Origin: CAIVAT01 sp037133475
GTDB taxonomy: Bacteria; Bacteroidota; Bacteroidia; Bacteroidales; FEN-979
Assembly (NCBI GenBank): GCA_037133475.1
Contig: JBAXOB010000016.1
Location: 1 to 64,000, forward strand
DNA: 64,000 nucleotides
Direction of reading: 5' to 3'
Below, piece by piece: positions 30,829 to 39,071 of this stretch. The notes below the pieces were generated by a model. It did not search any database. It was not told the DNA's origin and saw nothing but the letters and a program-made list of their open reading frames with translations. The position numbers were made by a program, and so were the translations under genes. The number at the start of each line of letters is the position of its first letter. The stretch's first letter is position 1.

Positions 30829-31932
30829 ATGTCCATAAATAACTCCCAGATAATTGATGCCTTGCGGCACGTGGATGACCCGGATCTGAAAAAAGACCTG
30901 GTCACCCTGAATATGATCGAAAATGTGACTGTCGACGGAAACACAGTGAGTTTCGCCGTGGTTCTTACCACGCCGGCCTGCCCGCTGAAAAACCAGATCC
31001 GGCAGGCATGCGTGGATGCCATTCACCAGTATGTTGATGCCTCGCTGACGGTGGAGGTTGAGATGACCTCGAAGGTCACCTCGCGGCGCAAGGAGACGGA
31101 TACCATGCTGAAGAATGTAAAAAACATCATTGCCGTCGGGTCGGGCAAAGGGGGCGTCGGGAAATCGACCGTAGCGGTGAACCTGGCCGTGGCGCTGGCA
31201 AAAAGCGGCGCAAAGGTCGGGCTGATCGACGCCGACATCTACGGCCCCTCGATCCCGATGATGTTCGGGATGCTGAACGAGCGCCCGTCGGGGTACGACA
31301 AAGATGGCAAAACCTATGTATATCCCTTCGAGAAATTCGGGTTGAAGGTGCTGTCGATCGGTTTTTTCGTCGACCAGTCGAAGGCGCTGATCTGGCGCGG
31401 CCCGATGGCCTCCATGGCCCTGCGCCAGCTCTTTACTGACGCCGAATGGGGCATGCTCGACTACATGGTGATCGACCTTCCGCCGGGAACAGGCGATATT
31501 CCCCTGACCCTCATCCAGGATTTTCCGCTGACCGGGGCGATCATCGTGAGCACACCGCAGCAGGTCGCCATTGCCGATGTGCGCAAGGCCGCCGACATGT
31601 TCCGTAACGACAAGATCAACATTCCCATCCTCGGGTTGGTTGAAAACATGTCGTACTTCACCCCGGAGGATGCGCCTGAAAAAAAATATCATATCTTCGG
31701 ACAGGGTGGCTGCAGGAAATTTGCCGCAGAGCTGAATATCCCGCTGATCGGGGAGATCCCGATCGTTCCGGCCATCGCCGAATCGGGCGATGCAGGCGTG
31801 CCGGTTACCCTGGATGACAAATCCCCGGTTACCGCAGCGTTTATCAGCCTTGCCGAAAATGTTGCCCAGCAGATCGCCATCTCCAATTCGATCAGGGAGA
31901 TCTTTACAGGTGGAGAAGGTGCAACGAAATAA
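30829..31932 (+). CDS. Mrp/ApbC-type iron-sulfur cluster carrier ATPase
   Basis: 367-residue P-loop protein that binds and transfers Fe-S clusters. An N-terminal DUF59/MIP18-like domain (residues about 1-90, with TTPACPLKNQI) precedes the deviant Walker A GSGKGGVGKST near residue 105. Switch II is DLPPGTGDIPLTL. A CxxC pair in the C-terminal part, which many Mrp proteins use, is not obvious here, so cluster ligation may differ. The NifU C-terminal-domain gene follows by 49 bp, which fits a shared Fe-S role. Confidence 0.92.
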   Translation: MSINNSQIIDALRHVDDPDLKKDLVTLNMIENVTVDGNTVSFAVVLTTPACPLKNQIRQACVDAIHQYVDASLTVEVEMTSKVTSRRKETDTMLKNVKNIIAVGSGKGGVGKSTVAVNLAVALAKSGAKVGLIDADIYGPSIPMMFGMLNERPSGYDKDGKTYVYPFEKFGLKVLSIGFFVDQSKALIWRGPMASMALRQLFTDAEWGMLDYMVIDLPPGTGDIPLTLIQDFPLTGAIIVSTPQQVAIADVRKAADMFRNDKINIPILGLVENMSYFTPEDAPEKKYHIFGQGGCRKFAAELNIPLIGEIPIVPAIAESGDAGVPVTLDDKSPVTAAFISLAENVAQQIAISNSIREIFTGGEGATK

Positions 31933-31981
31933 TAAAAATAAAATCCAGTTAAACCCAATCATTCATTCAATAATTTAACCC

Positions 31982-32230
31982 ATGGTTGCAAACACAGAAC
32001 TTGAATCCAAAGTAAAAAATGTAATAGAGCAGATCCGTCCCTATCTCCAGGCCGATGGCGGGGATGTGGAATATGTAAACCTGACGGAAGACAATACGGT
32101 AAATATCAGGCTTCTAGGGATGTGCGGAAATTGCCCGCACAGCCAGATGACCCTGAAAAACGGTATTGAAGCAGCCGTGATCCGTGCGCTCCCCGAGATC
32201 AAATCGGTGGAATCGGTATTGGCAGACTAG
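31982..32230 (+). CDS. NifU C-terminal domain (Nfu-type) Fe-S scaffold
   Basis: 82-residue Nfu-type protein: IRPYLQADGGDVEYVNL and the cluster-binding CxxC in MCGNCPHSQMTLKNGIE. It consists of the Nfu domain alone, without the degenerate A-type domain of NfuA. It probably accepts or stores Fe-S clusters in partnership with Mrp directly upstream. The stop codon is 4 bp from the stop of convergent nadE. Confidence 0.93.
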   Translation: MVANTELESKVKNVIEQIRPYLQADGGDVEYVNLTEDNTVNIRLLGMCGNCPHSQMTLKNGIEAAVIRALPEIKSVESVLAD

Positions 32231-32234
32231 GCGA

Positions 32235-33929
32235 TCAGGAGAGGTACTTGCCTACGATAGGCATCCTGCGGCCCATGCCGAAGGCTTTTGGCGAAACGCG
32301 GAGTATAGGCGGGGTTTGCGCCCGCTTGTACTCGTTGGTGTTGACCAGTTTCAGCACACGCCGCACCGTGGTTTCGTCAAATCCTTCCCGGATCAGCTCC
32401 TCGGGACCTCTCCTGAGTTCGATGTATTTGAAGAGGATCTCGTCGAGGATGGCATATTCGGGGAGTGAATCAGAATCCTTCTGCCCCGGCCTCAGTTCGG
32501 CGGAGGGGGATTTTACGATCGTATTGACAGGGATGATTTCACCATCCCTGTTGATGTACCGTGCCAGTTCATATACCTGGATCTTGTAGACATCGCCCAG
32601 CACCGACAACCCGCCGCACATATCGCCGTAAAGGGTGCCATAACCTACGGCAGCTTCACTTTTGTTGGAGGTGTTGAGCAGGATATAGCCGAATTTATTG
32701 GACAATGCCATCAGGATCACCCCGCGGATCCGCGCCTGGAGATTCTCCTCGGCGATGTTGAAGGGAAGTCCTTCGAACTGGGGCTGAAGCGTTGTTTCGA
32801 ACGACTGGTACGCCTTTTCAATCGGGATGATCTCGTAAGGCACCTGCAGGTTTTCAGCCAGTTTCCGCGCATCGTCGATGCTGTGGTCCGATGAGAACTG
32901 CGACGGCAGCAAAACCGCCCTTACATTGCTGCTGCCCAGCGCCCCGGCTGCCAGGGCCAGCGTTACCGCCGAATCAATTCCCCCCGAAAGCCCCAGGATC
33001 GCCTTTGAAAATCCCAGTTTCCCGAAATAGTCGCGGATGCCCAATACGAGGGCGTGATAGACCAGGGATGTGGTTTCAGGTGCAAGAAGGCGGTGCGTAT
33101 AAGCTATGTCTGAAAGAGCATATGGAGGAACGGCCGGTGGTGTGGCCTCCCGGATCACCGGGTGCTCCGGCTTACTGAATTCATGATAAAGCAGATCCTC
33201 CTCAAATTCCTTCAGCTTTGCCGCGACCTTCCCGGTTGCATCCACCACCATCGAGCCGCCGTCGAAGATCAGCTCGGTCTGCCCGCCCACCTGGTTGACA
33301 TAAACCACGGGCAGGCTGAAGGTCGTCGCGTTTTTCGACAGGATATCCTGCCGGATGGAGGGCTGGTTATAGTTGAAGGGGGATGCGGCAATGTTGAGGA
33401 TGATATCGGGTGCCAGGCCGGCCAGCTCCTCCATGGGATTGCGGATATAGAGCGGGTCGTCGGCGATGTTCCAGAGATCTTCGCAGATGGTGACCGCCAG
33501 CCGGAACCCCTCGTATTCAATGATGGAGGCAGGAAGCCTGTTAGGCTCAAAGTAGCGGTATTCATCGAAAACATCATAATTGGGAAGGAGGGTCTTGTGG
33601 GTCATGGCCAGCACCTTGCCATCGGCCAGGAAACAGGCCGTGTTGTATAGCGGTTTGCCTTTGGGGGCCGGGTTCCGGGTCGGCGTGCCTACGATCGCGG
33701 CGATGCCGCGGCAATGCGAGGCGATGGTCGCAACGGCTTCGTCACACCGGCGGATGAAGTCGCTGAATTCGAGGAAATCACGGGGGGGGTAGCCGCAAAC
33801 AGAGAGTTCGGCGAACACCACCAGGTCGGCCGCTGCCTCCTTCGCCTTTGCGATGGTTTCCACGATCCGTGCAACATTGTTGCCGAAATCCCCCACATGG
33901 TAATTCAGCTGTGCCAGGGCTATCTTCAT
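32235..33929 (-). CDS. nadE: NAD synthetase, glutamine-hydrolysing
   Basis: Makes NAD from deamido-NAD with ATP and glutamine. It is a 564-residue two-domain enzyme. The N-terminal nitrilase-type glutaminase (residues about 1-260) has the Glu of FAELSVCGYPP, the Lys of THKTLLPNYDVFDE and the Cys of VTICEDLW. The C-terminal synthetase has the PP-loop LGLSGGIDSAVT. Length and start (MKIALAQLNYHVGDF) match the glutamine-dependent form. It is followed by a barrel-protein gene on the same strand upstream side (that gene ends 10 bp before it). Confidence 0.93.
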   Translation of the reverse strand: MKIALAQLNYHVGDFGNNVARIVETIAKAKEAAADLVVFAELSVCGYPPRDFLEFSDFIRRCDEAVATIASHCRGIAAIVGTPTRNPAPKGKPLYNTACFLADGKVLAMTHKTLLPNYDVFDEYRYFEPNRLPASIIEYEGFRLAVTICEDLWNIADDPLYIRNPMEELAGLAPDIILNIAASPFNYNQPSIRQDILSKNATTFSLPVVYVNQVGGQTELIFDGGSMVVDATGKVAAKLKEFEEDLLYHEFSKPEHPVIREATPPAVPPYALSDIAYTHRLLAPETTSLVYHALVLGIRDYFGKLGFSKAILGLSGGIDSAVTLALAAGALGSSNVRAVLLPSQFSSDHSIDDARKLAENLQVPYEIIPIEKAYQSFETTLQPQFEGLPFNIAEENLQARIRGVILMALSNKFGYILLNTSNKSEAAVGYGTLYGDMCGGLSVLGDVYKIQVYELARYINRDGEIIPVNTIVKSPSAELRPGQKDSDSLPEYAILDEILFKYIELRRGPEELIREGFDETTVRRVLKLVNTNEYKRAQTPPILRVSPKAFGMGRRMPIVGKYLS

Positions 33930-33938
33930 GATGACTTG

Positions 33939-34634
33939 TTAAAAAAGGATGCCGACGGTGAGTTCGGTAAAATTCAGCATGCTTTTTTCATTGAGGTGCG
34001 AAGCGTTATTGATTCCCGAAAGCACGTTGTTGAGCGAATTGGAATAGTTGAGACTGAAGAAGAGCCTGGTCGACTCATCCACATGATATTCGCAGCCAAT
34101 GCCGATGATAATCGATTCGCGGATCAGGGAGGTGCTGTCGGTTAGGTTGTCCTGCTGGTCGACTTCGGGCCCCTGGGCGGGATAGAATTTTTCCTTATAG
34201 CTTGCCTTGAGCCTGAAGGCGGTGCCAAAACCCATCTGGCCAAAATAGGAGATCTTGCCAAAGGTCTTGGTCTGCATCTTGATCATCAGTGGTATCTCCA
34301 GGTAAAGAAAGTTATATTTACGGTTTACCTGGCCGGTTTCGCTTGTCTTGTTTATCACACGGCTGTCGGAATATTTGAGGTTCCCGTTAAGGAACTGGAA
34401 ATTAAACCCTGTCGAGAGAGCATAGTTTTTGGCAAAATAGAAATCCCCGACAAAGCCCACGGTAGCCCCGATGGCGGCGCCGTTGGAGGCATAATCTTTG
34501 GTTCCCGGGCTCATCCAGCCTATGTTGGGAGAGACCTTCAGCCCCAGTTTAAACGGGGAATTCGACTGGCTGAAAACGTGACTGGTTGAAACTGCCAGGA
34601 GTGATATACAACATAAAACAACTAATTTCTTCAT
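33939..34634 (-). CDS. Outer-membrane beta-barrel protein, PorT-like
   Basis: 231 residues from ATG 34634, with a clear signal peptide (MKKLVVLCCISLLAVSTSHVF then SQ). The body is beta-rich: FKLGLKVSPNIGW at the start, YKEKFYPAQ and RLFFSLNYSNSLNN inside, and a final strand ELTVGILF. It resembles PorT-family/OMP_b-brl_2 proteins. Whether it is the PorT that assists type IX secretion cannot be told from the sequence. The in-frame extension upstream of 34634 has no family resemblance and was rejected as start. Confidence 0.75.
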   Translation of the reverse strand: MKKLVVLCCISLLAVSTSHVFSQSNSPFKLGLKVSPNIGWMSPGTKDYASNGAAIGATVGFVGDFYFAKNYALSTGFNFQFLNGNLKYSDSRVINKTSETGQVNRKYNFLYLEIPLMIKMQTKTFGKISYFGQMGFGTAFRLKASYKEKFYPAQGPEVDQQDNLTDSTSLIRESIIIGIGCEYHVDESTRLFFSLNYSNSLNNVLSGINNASHLNEKSMLNFTELTVGILF

Positions 34635-34931
34635 ATGATGGAGTTGATTTTTCCTGTGGTGCCGACGCCCCGGAATCTCAGCGATACATGCCGGTAATTC
34701 TGCGCAGGGCAGAGCTTCTTCTGAACGGGCATCCATATATTCATTCAGGATATAATGAACAAAAATAGGGATTAATCGCCCAGCACTGGAATGAATCTTC
34801 ATAATTTTATCCAAAAATAATTAACCATGATTTTCGTTTGCCACCTGGGAGTTTATTTCCGGCCGATCGGTTACCTTTGTCCTGCCTTGTCGGGCCTTGG
34901 CATCTGGTGTTTTTGGTTTCGGGATGACATA

Positions 34932-35098
34932 ATGTTTTCCTTTGTGTTCATTGTGCCTTCATTGTGTCATTGTGGTTTAATGTATCCCTTTGTGTTCATT
35001 GTGCCTTCATTGTGTCATTGTGGTTTAATGTTTCCCTTTGTGTTCATTGTGCCTTCATTGTGCCATTGTGGTTTAATTTTTCCGGCGTTGTTCATTGT
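34932..35098. repeat. 48-bp tandem repeat before gldB
   Basis: Three units start at 34932, 34980 and 35028, each of 48 bp (core TTTGTGTTCATTGTGCCTTC, then ATTGTG(T/C)CATTGTGGTTTA), plus a partial fourth to about 35098. Units differ at only a few positions. Because 48 is divisible by three, an open frame runs through them and gives the 16-residue repeat FVFIVPSLCHCGL, but it shows no sign of being a gene. The unit resembles one arm of the inverted repeat at 18897-18985. The remaining gap 34635-34931 holds nothing I recognise. Confidence 0.8.
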
Positions 35099-35112
35099 TT
35101 AAATGTCAAAAT

Positions 35113-36123
35113 ATGATTTTAATGAAACGGGTTTTCCTCTTTTTTGCCTTGTTGACCATGGCTCTGTTTTCAGGATGCGGTTCTGCAAAACACCGGCTGG
35201 ATGTGGATGTTTCAAAAACAGGCCTGCCTGAAATGAAGATTCACCGGTACGACCTCGACCTGTTCAGGGTTCATCCCGGGCGGTTGCAGCAGGAGCTGGA
35301 GGCGCTGAAACCATCCTACCGTTTTTTCCTGGGTACCGACCTGGGCGATGCGGGCAAGCTTGATGAAATGAGAGCCTACCTCGAAAACCCCCGAACCGTT
35401 GCTTTCCAGGCAGCCGTGGCCGGCCGTTATGCTGATATTCGCATGCTGGAGCATGACCTGACCGATGCCTTCCGACATTTCCTCTACTATTATCCCGGTT
35501 CGAAAATTCCAAGGGTCTACGCCTACATCTCCGGGGGGGATTATGATTTTCCAATCCAGTTTGCCGATACCGTGCTGCTGATCGGGCTGGACAACTACCT
35601 GGGAAAGGATTTCAAACCCTACGCCTCCGACGGACTGCCAAACTACCGCATCCTCAGGATGAACCCCGAAAATATCCTGCCCGACTGCATGAAAGTGTTG
35701 TCAACCGTGACCGACCCGGAGCAGTTGCCGGGAAATACCATGCTGGAACAAATGGTGGAGGCGGGCAAGCGCCTGTACTTTATCGATGCCATGATCCCGG
35801 CTGCCGGCGACCGGTTCAAAATCGGCTATACCCAGGCACAATACGACTGGATCATCAAAAATGAAACGCATGTATGGGCCGCCATTATTGAGAACAGGAT
35901 GCTCTATGCCACCGATGGCAAGCTGATCAGGGCCTTTATGGCCGATGGCCCCTTTACCGCCGAATTTTCAAAGGAGGCGCCGCCCCGGCTCGGCGAATGG
36001 CTTGGCTGGCAGATCATCAGGCGGTATATGGAAAACCAGCCTGGCGTCTCCCTGCAACAGCTGATGAAAGAGAGGGATGCCCAGAAAATTCTTACCACCT
36101 CGGGCTATAAACCTGAAAAATAA
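35113..36123 (+). CDS. gldB: GldB-like gliding motility lipoprotein
   Basis: 336 residues from ATG 35113 (ATG 35122 is equally possible). A lipoprotein signal is visible: hydrophobic VFLFFALLTMALF, then the lipobox FSGC with Cys about residue 22 from 35113. The mature part has the GldB-family features IHRYDLDLFRV near the start, PRVYAYISGGDYDFPIQFAD and GLDNYLGKDF in the middle. GldB is needed for gliding and links to type IX secretion in flavobacteria; in non-gliding members its role is less clear. The 48-bp tandem repeat directly upstream occupies the promoter region. Confidence 0.85.
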   Translation: MILMKRVFLFFALLTMALFSGCGSAKHRLDVDVSKTGLPEMKIHRYDLDLFRVHPGRLQQELEALKPSYRFFLGTDLGDAGKLDEMRAYLENPRTVAFQAAVAGRYADIRMLEHDLTDAFRHFLYYYPGSKIPRVYAYISGGDYDFPIQFADTVLLIGLDNYLGKDFKPYASDGLPNYRILRMNPENILPDCMKVLSTVTDPEQLPGNTMLEQMVEAGKRLYFIDAMIPAAGDRFKIGYTQAQYDWIIKNETHVWAAIIENRMLYATDGKLIRAFMADGPFTAEFSKEAPPRLGEWLGWQIIRRYMENQPGVSLQQLMKERDAQKILTTSGYKPEK

Positions 36124-36250
36124 AAGGCAGGTTTGTTCCCTGAGCTATCCCCCGGCCGGTTCGGCATCCATCCCGCACCTTGTTGATAACTTTCCCCCTT
36201 TTCCAAATTACCTTTTGCCTTCGAAGCCGATTAAGCAATAAACGCTTATC

Positions 36251-37789
36251 ATGCTGGTAAAGACATTTGGCAGCGCCGTTTTCGGCATCCAGGCCATTAT
36301 GATCACCGTTGAGGTTTACATGGACCAGGGAATCCAGTTTTTCATGGTCGGCCTGCCCGACAATGCCGTGAAGGAGAGCCATCAGCGCATCGAGTCGGCC
36401 TTGCGGAACAACGGGTACAAGATACCCGGGAAGAAGATCATCATCAACATGGCCCCTGCCGACATCCGGAAGGAGGGCTCCTCCTACGATCTCACCATTG
36501 CCATCGGGATCCTGGCGGCCAACGGGGTGATCAAGACCGACCGGCTGGAGCAATACATGATCATGGGGGAGCTGTCGCTCGACGGCGGACTGCTTCCCAT
36601 CAAGGGTGCCCTGCCCATCGCCATCGAGGCGCACCGGCGGGGTTTCAAGGGGATCCTGATCCCGGTCCAGAATGCGCAGGAGGCTGCGATTGTGAGCGAG
36701 CTCGATGTATACGGCATTGCGTCGTTGCCTGAGGTGATCGCCTTTTTCAATGAGACGGAGGTTCTCACGCCTGTACGCCTGCGTGAGCCTGAAGATTCCG
36801 CGGTTTCGTCGTCGCGCACTGAGTTCGACTTCGCCGATGTGCGCGGCCAGGAAAATATCAAGCGGGCCCTGGAGATCGCTGCCGCCGGGGGGCATAACGT
36901 GATCCTGATCGGACCGCCGGGGGCGGGCAAGACGATGCTTGCCAAGCGGTTGCCCTCCATCCTGCCGCCACTGAACCTGCACGAGGCGCTGGAGACGACC
37001 AAAATTCACTCGGTCGCCGGGAAGCTGGGTAGCAACCGGTCGCTGGTTTCCACCCGTCCCTTCAGGGCTCCCCATCATACGGTTTCGAACATGGCCCTCG
37101 TCGGGGGCGGCAGTATTCCCCAGCCGGGCGAAATCTCCATGGCCCACAACGGCGTGTTATTCCTCGATGAGCTGCCCGAATTCAAACGGACCGTGCTCGA
37201 GGTGCTCAGGCAGCCCATGGAGGACAGGGTGGTAACCATCTCCCGGGCAAAAATGACCATTGAATACCCGGCCAGTTTCATGCTCGTCGCCGCCATGAAT
37301 CCCTGCCCCTGCGGTTACTATAACCATCCCACGATGGATTGCCAGTGCGGGGCGGGGGAGGTGAAGAAATACATCAACCGTATTTCAGGTCCGCTGTTCG
37401 ACAGGATCGACCTTCATATCGAGGTTGTACCCGTGGATTTTAAGAAACTCAGCGATAGCCGGCCCTCCGAACGGAGCGAGATGATCCGAACCAGGGTGAT
37501 CGCGGCCAGGCAGATCCAGGAGAGGCGTTTCGAAGGTTTGACGGGTATCTACTGTAATTCGCAACTCCCTTCCTCCATGCTGCGGCAGGTTTGCAGCCTC
37601 GGGGAGACGGGCAACCTGCTGCTGAAAACGGCCATGGATAAACTGGGCCTTTCCGCCCGTGCCTACGACCGTATCCTGAAGGTATCCCGCACCATCGCCG
37701 ACCTCGATCAATGCGCCGAGATAAGGCTGGAACATCTGGCCGAGGCGATCAACTACCGCTCGCTCGACAGGGATAACTGGGGGAGGTGA
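36251..37789 (+). CDS. YifB/ComM-type Mg-chelatase-like AAA+ ATPase
   Basis: 512 residues. The N-terminal ChlI-like domain has FGSAVFGIQAIMITVEV and FFMVGLPDNAVKESHQRI. The central AAA+ module has Walker A LIGPPGAGKTML (near residue 220), Walker B-like FLDELPEF and the zinc-ligand-like CPCGYYNHPTMDCQCG. The family includes ComM, a branch-migration helicase in natural transformation of Vibrio and Haemophilus. Whether that holds in Bacteroidota is inference. It stands alone on the + strand. Confidence 0.92.
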   Translation: MLVKTFGSAVFGIQAIMITVEVYMDQGIQFFMVGLPDNAVKESHQRIESALRNNGYKIPGKKIIINMAPADIRKEGSSYDLTIAIGILAANGVIKTDRLEQYMIMGELSLDGGLLPIKGALPIAIEAHRRGFKGILIPVQNAQEAAIVSELDVYGIASLPEVIAFFNETEVLTPVRLREPEDSAVSSSRTEFDFADVRGQENIKRALEIAAAGGHNVILIGPPGAGKTMLAKRLPSILPPLNLHEALETTKIHSVAGKLGSNRSLVSTRPFRAPHHTVSNMALVGGGSIPQPGEISMAHNGVLFLDELPEFKRTVLEVLRQPMEDRVVTISRAKMTIEYPASFMLVAAMNPCPCGYYNHPTMDCQCGAGEVKKYINRISGPLFDRIDLHIEVVPVDFKKLSDSRPSERSEMIRTRVIAARQIQERRFEGLTGIYCNSQLPSSMLRQVCSLGETGNLLLKTAMDKLGLSARAYDRILKVSRTIADLDQCAEIRLEHLAEAINYRSLDRDNWGR

Positions 37790-37867
37790 GGGTTAACTGG
37801 ATTCTCAATTAATCCAACATAAACCTGTATTCAATTTGATTGCGAATGAAGCGACCCCGGGGGAAAC

Positions 37868-38851
37868 ATGAAAAACAGCAATTCCGAATCTCATCATCGT
37901 CGTTCATTTCGGTTGAAAGGATACGACTATACCAGCGAAGGTCTATATTTTATAACCATATGCACGAAAAACCATCAGCACTATTTTGGAAAGGTGGCTG
38001 ATGGGAAGATGATCCTGAATGAAACGGGCCGTATAGCAACATTATTTCTGTGCCAAACATCCATTCATTTTAATCACGCGGTGGTTGAAGAATATGTAAT
38101 CATGCCGAATCATGTTCACCTGATCCTGGTTCTTCATGGTGCCCGGAAAATTGTGAAAAATGCCGGCTTGCCGGTTGAAATAATAGATGTTGGGACATGT
38201 CATGGTGATGGGATATGCAATGATGATGGGGTTTGCCATGGGGTAGGGACATGCCATGGCATGTCCCTACAGGCCAAACATGATGGTCCCGTAGGGCCAT
38301 GCCATGGCATGGCCTCAACGGATGGCATGTCCCCACCGGATTGCAATTCCCCGCCGGTTGGTAATTCCCCACCGGATGCCAATTCCCCACCGGATGCCAT
38401 TTCCCCTCCGGATTGCAATTCCCCACCGGATTGCAATTCCCCGCCGTTTGGTAATTCCCCACCGGATGCCATTTCCCCGCCGGATTGCAATTCCCCGCCG
38501 TATCTTAATTCCGTACCATATTATATTTCACCGGAGGATGCCATTTTCCACCTAGACATCCCATCCCCGGAGGATATCATGGCCCAGCCTGCCAGGAAGT
38601 TTGGCAAACCCATTCCCGGCTCCGTTTCGATGATCATCAACCATTACAAGGCATCGGTGAAACGATGGTGCAATAACAATGGCTATCCCTTTTTTCAATG
38701 GCAACCACGTTTTTATGATCATATTATCCGGAATGAAGAATCCTGCCGCGACATTGCAAATTATATCCGCAATAATTCAAAAAAGTGGGATGAGGATAGG
38801 TTTTTCGGTTTAGGAAAAGAGGGGGCACCTCCTTCATCTCCCCAAACATAG
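37868..38851 (+). CDS. REP-associated Y1 transposase (RAYT-like) with repeat-filled insert
   Basis: 327 residues. It is a single-strand HUH endonuclease of the IS200/TnpA-REP group: His82 and His84 in IMPNHVHLILVL and the likely catalytic Tyr283 in PRFYDHIIRNEE. RAYTs act on REP palindromes. The family is normally about 180-230 residues without interruption; here an insert of roughly 145 residues (about 96-240) separates the HUH half from the tyrosine half. The insert is low complexity: GTCHG/VCHG motifs encoded by palindromes (38243-38314), then a hexapeptide repeat NSPPD(A/C) encoded by 12 tandem units. The frame is intact throughout. Whether the protein still folds is uncertain. Confidence 0.85.
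   Translation: MKNSNSESHHRRSFRLKGYDYTSEGLYFITICTKNHQHYFGKVADGKMILNETGRIATLFLCQTSIHFNHAVVEEYVIMPNHVHLILVLHGARKIVKNAGLPVEIIDVGTCHGDGICNDDGVCHGVGTCHGMSLQAKHDGPVGPCHGMASTDGMSPPDCNSPPVGNSPPDANSPPDAISPPDCNSPPDCNSPPFGNSPPDAISPPDCNSPPYLNSVPYYISPEDAIFHLDIPSPEDIMAQPARKFGKPIPGSVSMIINHYKASVKRWCNNNGYPFFQWQPRFYDHIIRNEESCRDIANYIRNNSKKWDEDRFFGLGKEGAPPSSPQT
38243..38314. repeat. Perfect palindromes inside the transposase gene
   Basis: A perfect 28-bp palindrome spans 38243-38270 (core GACATGCCATGGCATGTC). A second perfect palindrome of 20 bp spans 38295-38314 (core CATGCCATGGCATG). They share the CATGCCATGGCATG centre, are 24 bp apart and are both translated. Shorter CCATG and CATGG traces around 38200-38235 look like worn copies. 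Confidence 0.85.
38327..38542. repeat. 18-bp tandem array in frame, 12 units
   Basis: Twelve units of 18 bp in phase with the reading frame, consensus AATTCCCC(A/G)CCGGATGCC. The first and last two units are the most diverged. Each encodes a hexapeptide close to NSPPDA or NSPPDC. Perfect period and frame mean unit number can change without breaking the gene. Confidence 0.9.
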
Positions 38852-38931
38852 GGGATTCCAGCATCTTCGTCTGAACTCGCTGACCTGAAACCCGACAAGC
38901 CTTGTAAAAAGGTGTCATGCCGCAACAAAAG

Positions 38932-39044
38932 AAGAGGTTGACTCAAAAGTCAAATTATGCTCCAATAGAGCGCATATTTGACTTCGCATTCGACCTCCAG
39001 TACGAATAAAAGAGGCTGACTCATGACTTTTGAGTCAACCTCTT
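38932..39044. repeat. 113-bp inverted-repeat unit downstream of the transposase
   Basis: Perfect 21-bp arms, 38932-38952 (starting AAGAGGTTGACTC) and 39024-39044 (ending GAGTCAACCTCTT). The right end is itself a hairpin, with GAGGCTGACTCA at 39012-39023 facing TGAGTCAACCTC at 39031-39042. The unit lies 80 bp after the Y1 transposase stop, where target REP or REPIN sequences often sit, and could also serve as a bidirectional terminator for the converging genes. The rest of the 38852-39071 gap shows nothing else. Confidence 0.75.
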
Positions 39045-39071
39045 CCCTGATATCATCACAAAGCTACCGGC

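Noticed and set aside
30298..31962. 554-codon minus-strand frame across the ATL and mrp genes
   Set aside because: It is antisense to two recognised genes and runs through the GAATATTG repeat, giving a low-complexity RYSIFNF stretch.
34827..35102. 91-codon frame with 16-residue repeats before gldB
   Set aside because: The frame stays open only because the 48-bp repeat is a multiple of three; it has no family likeness, and related repeats elsewhere are non-coding.
38304..38555. Overlapping frames rich in Pro/His or Gly/Ser within the transposase insert
   Set aside because: The 18-bp array is open in several frames because of its period; only the frame joined to the HUH and Tyr motifs is supported.
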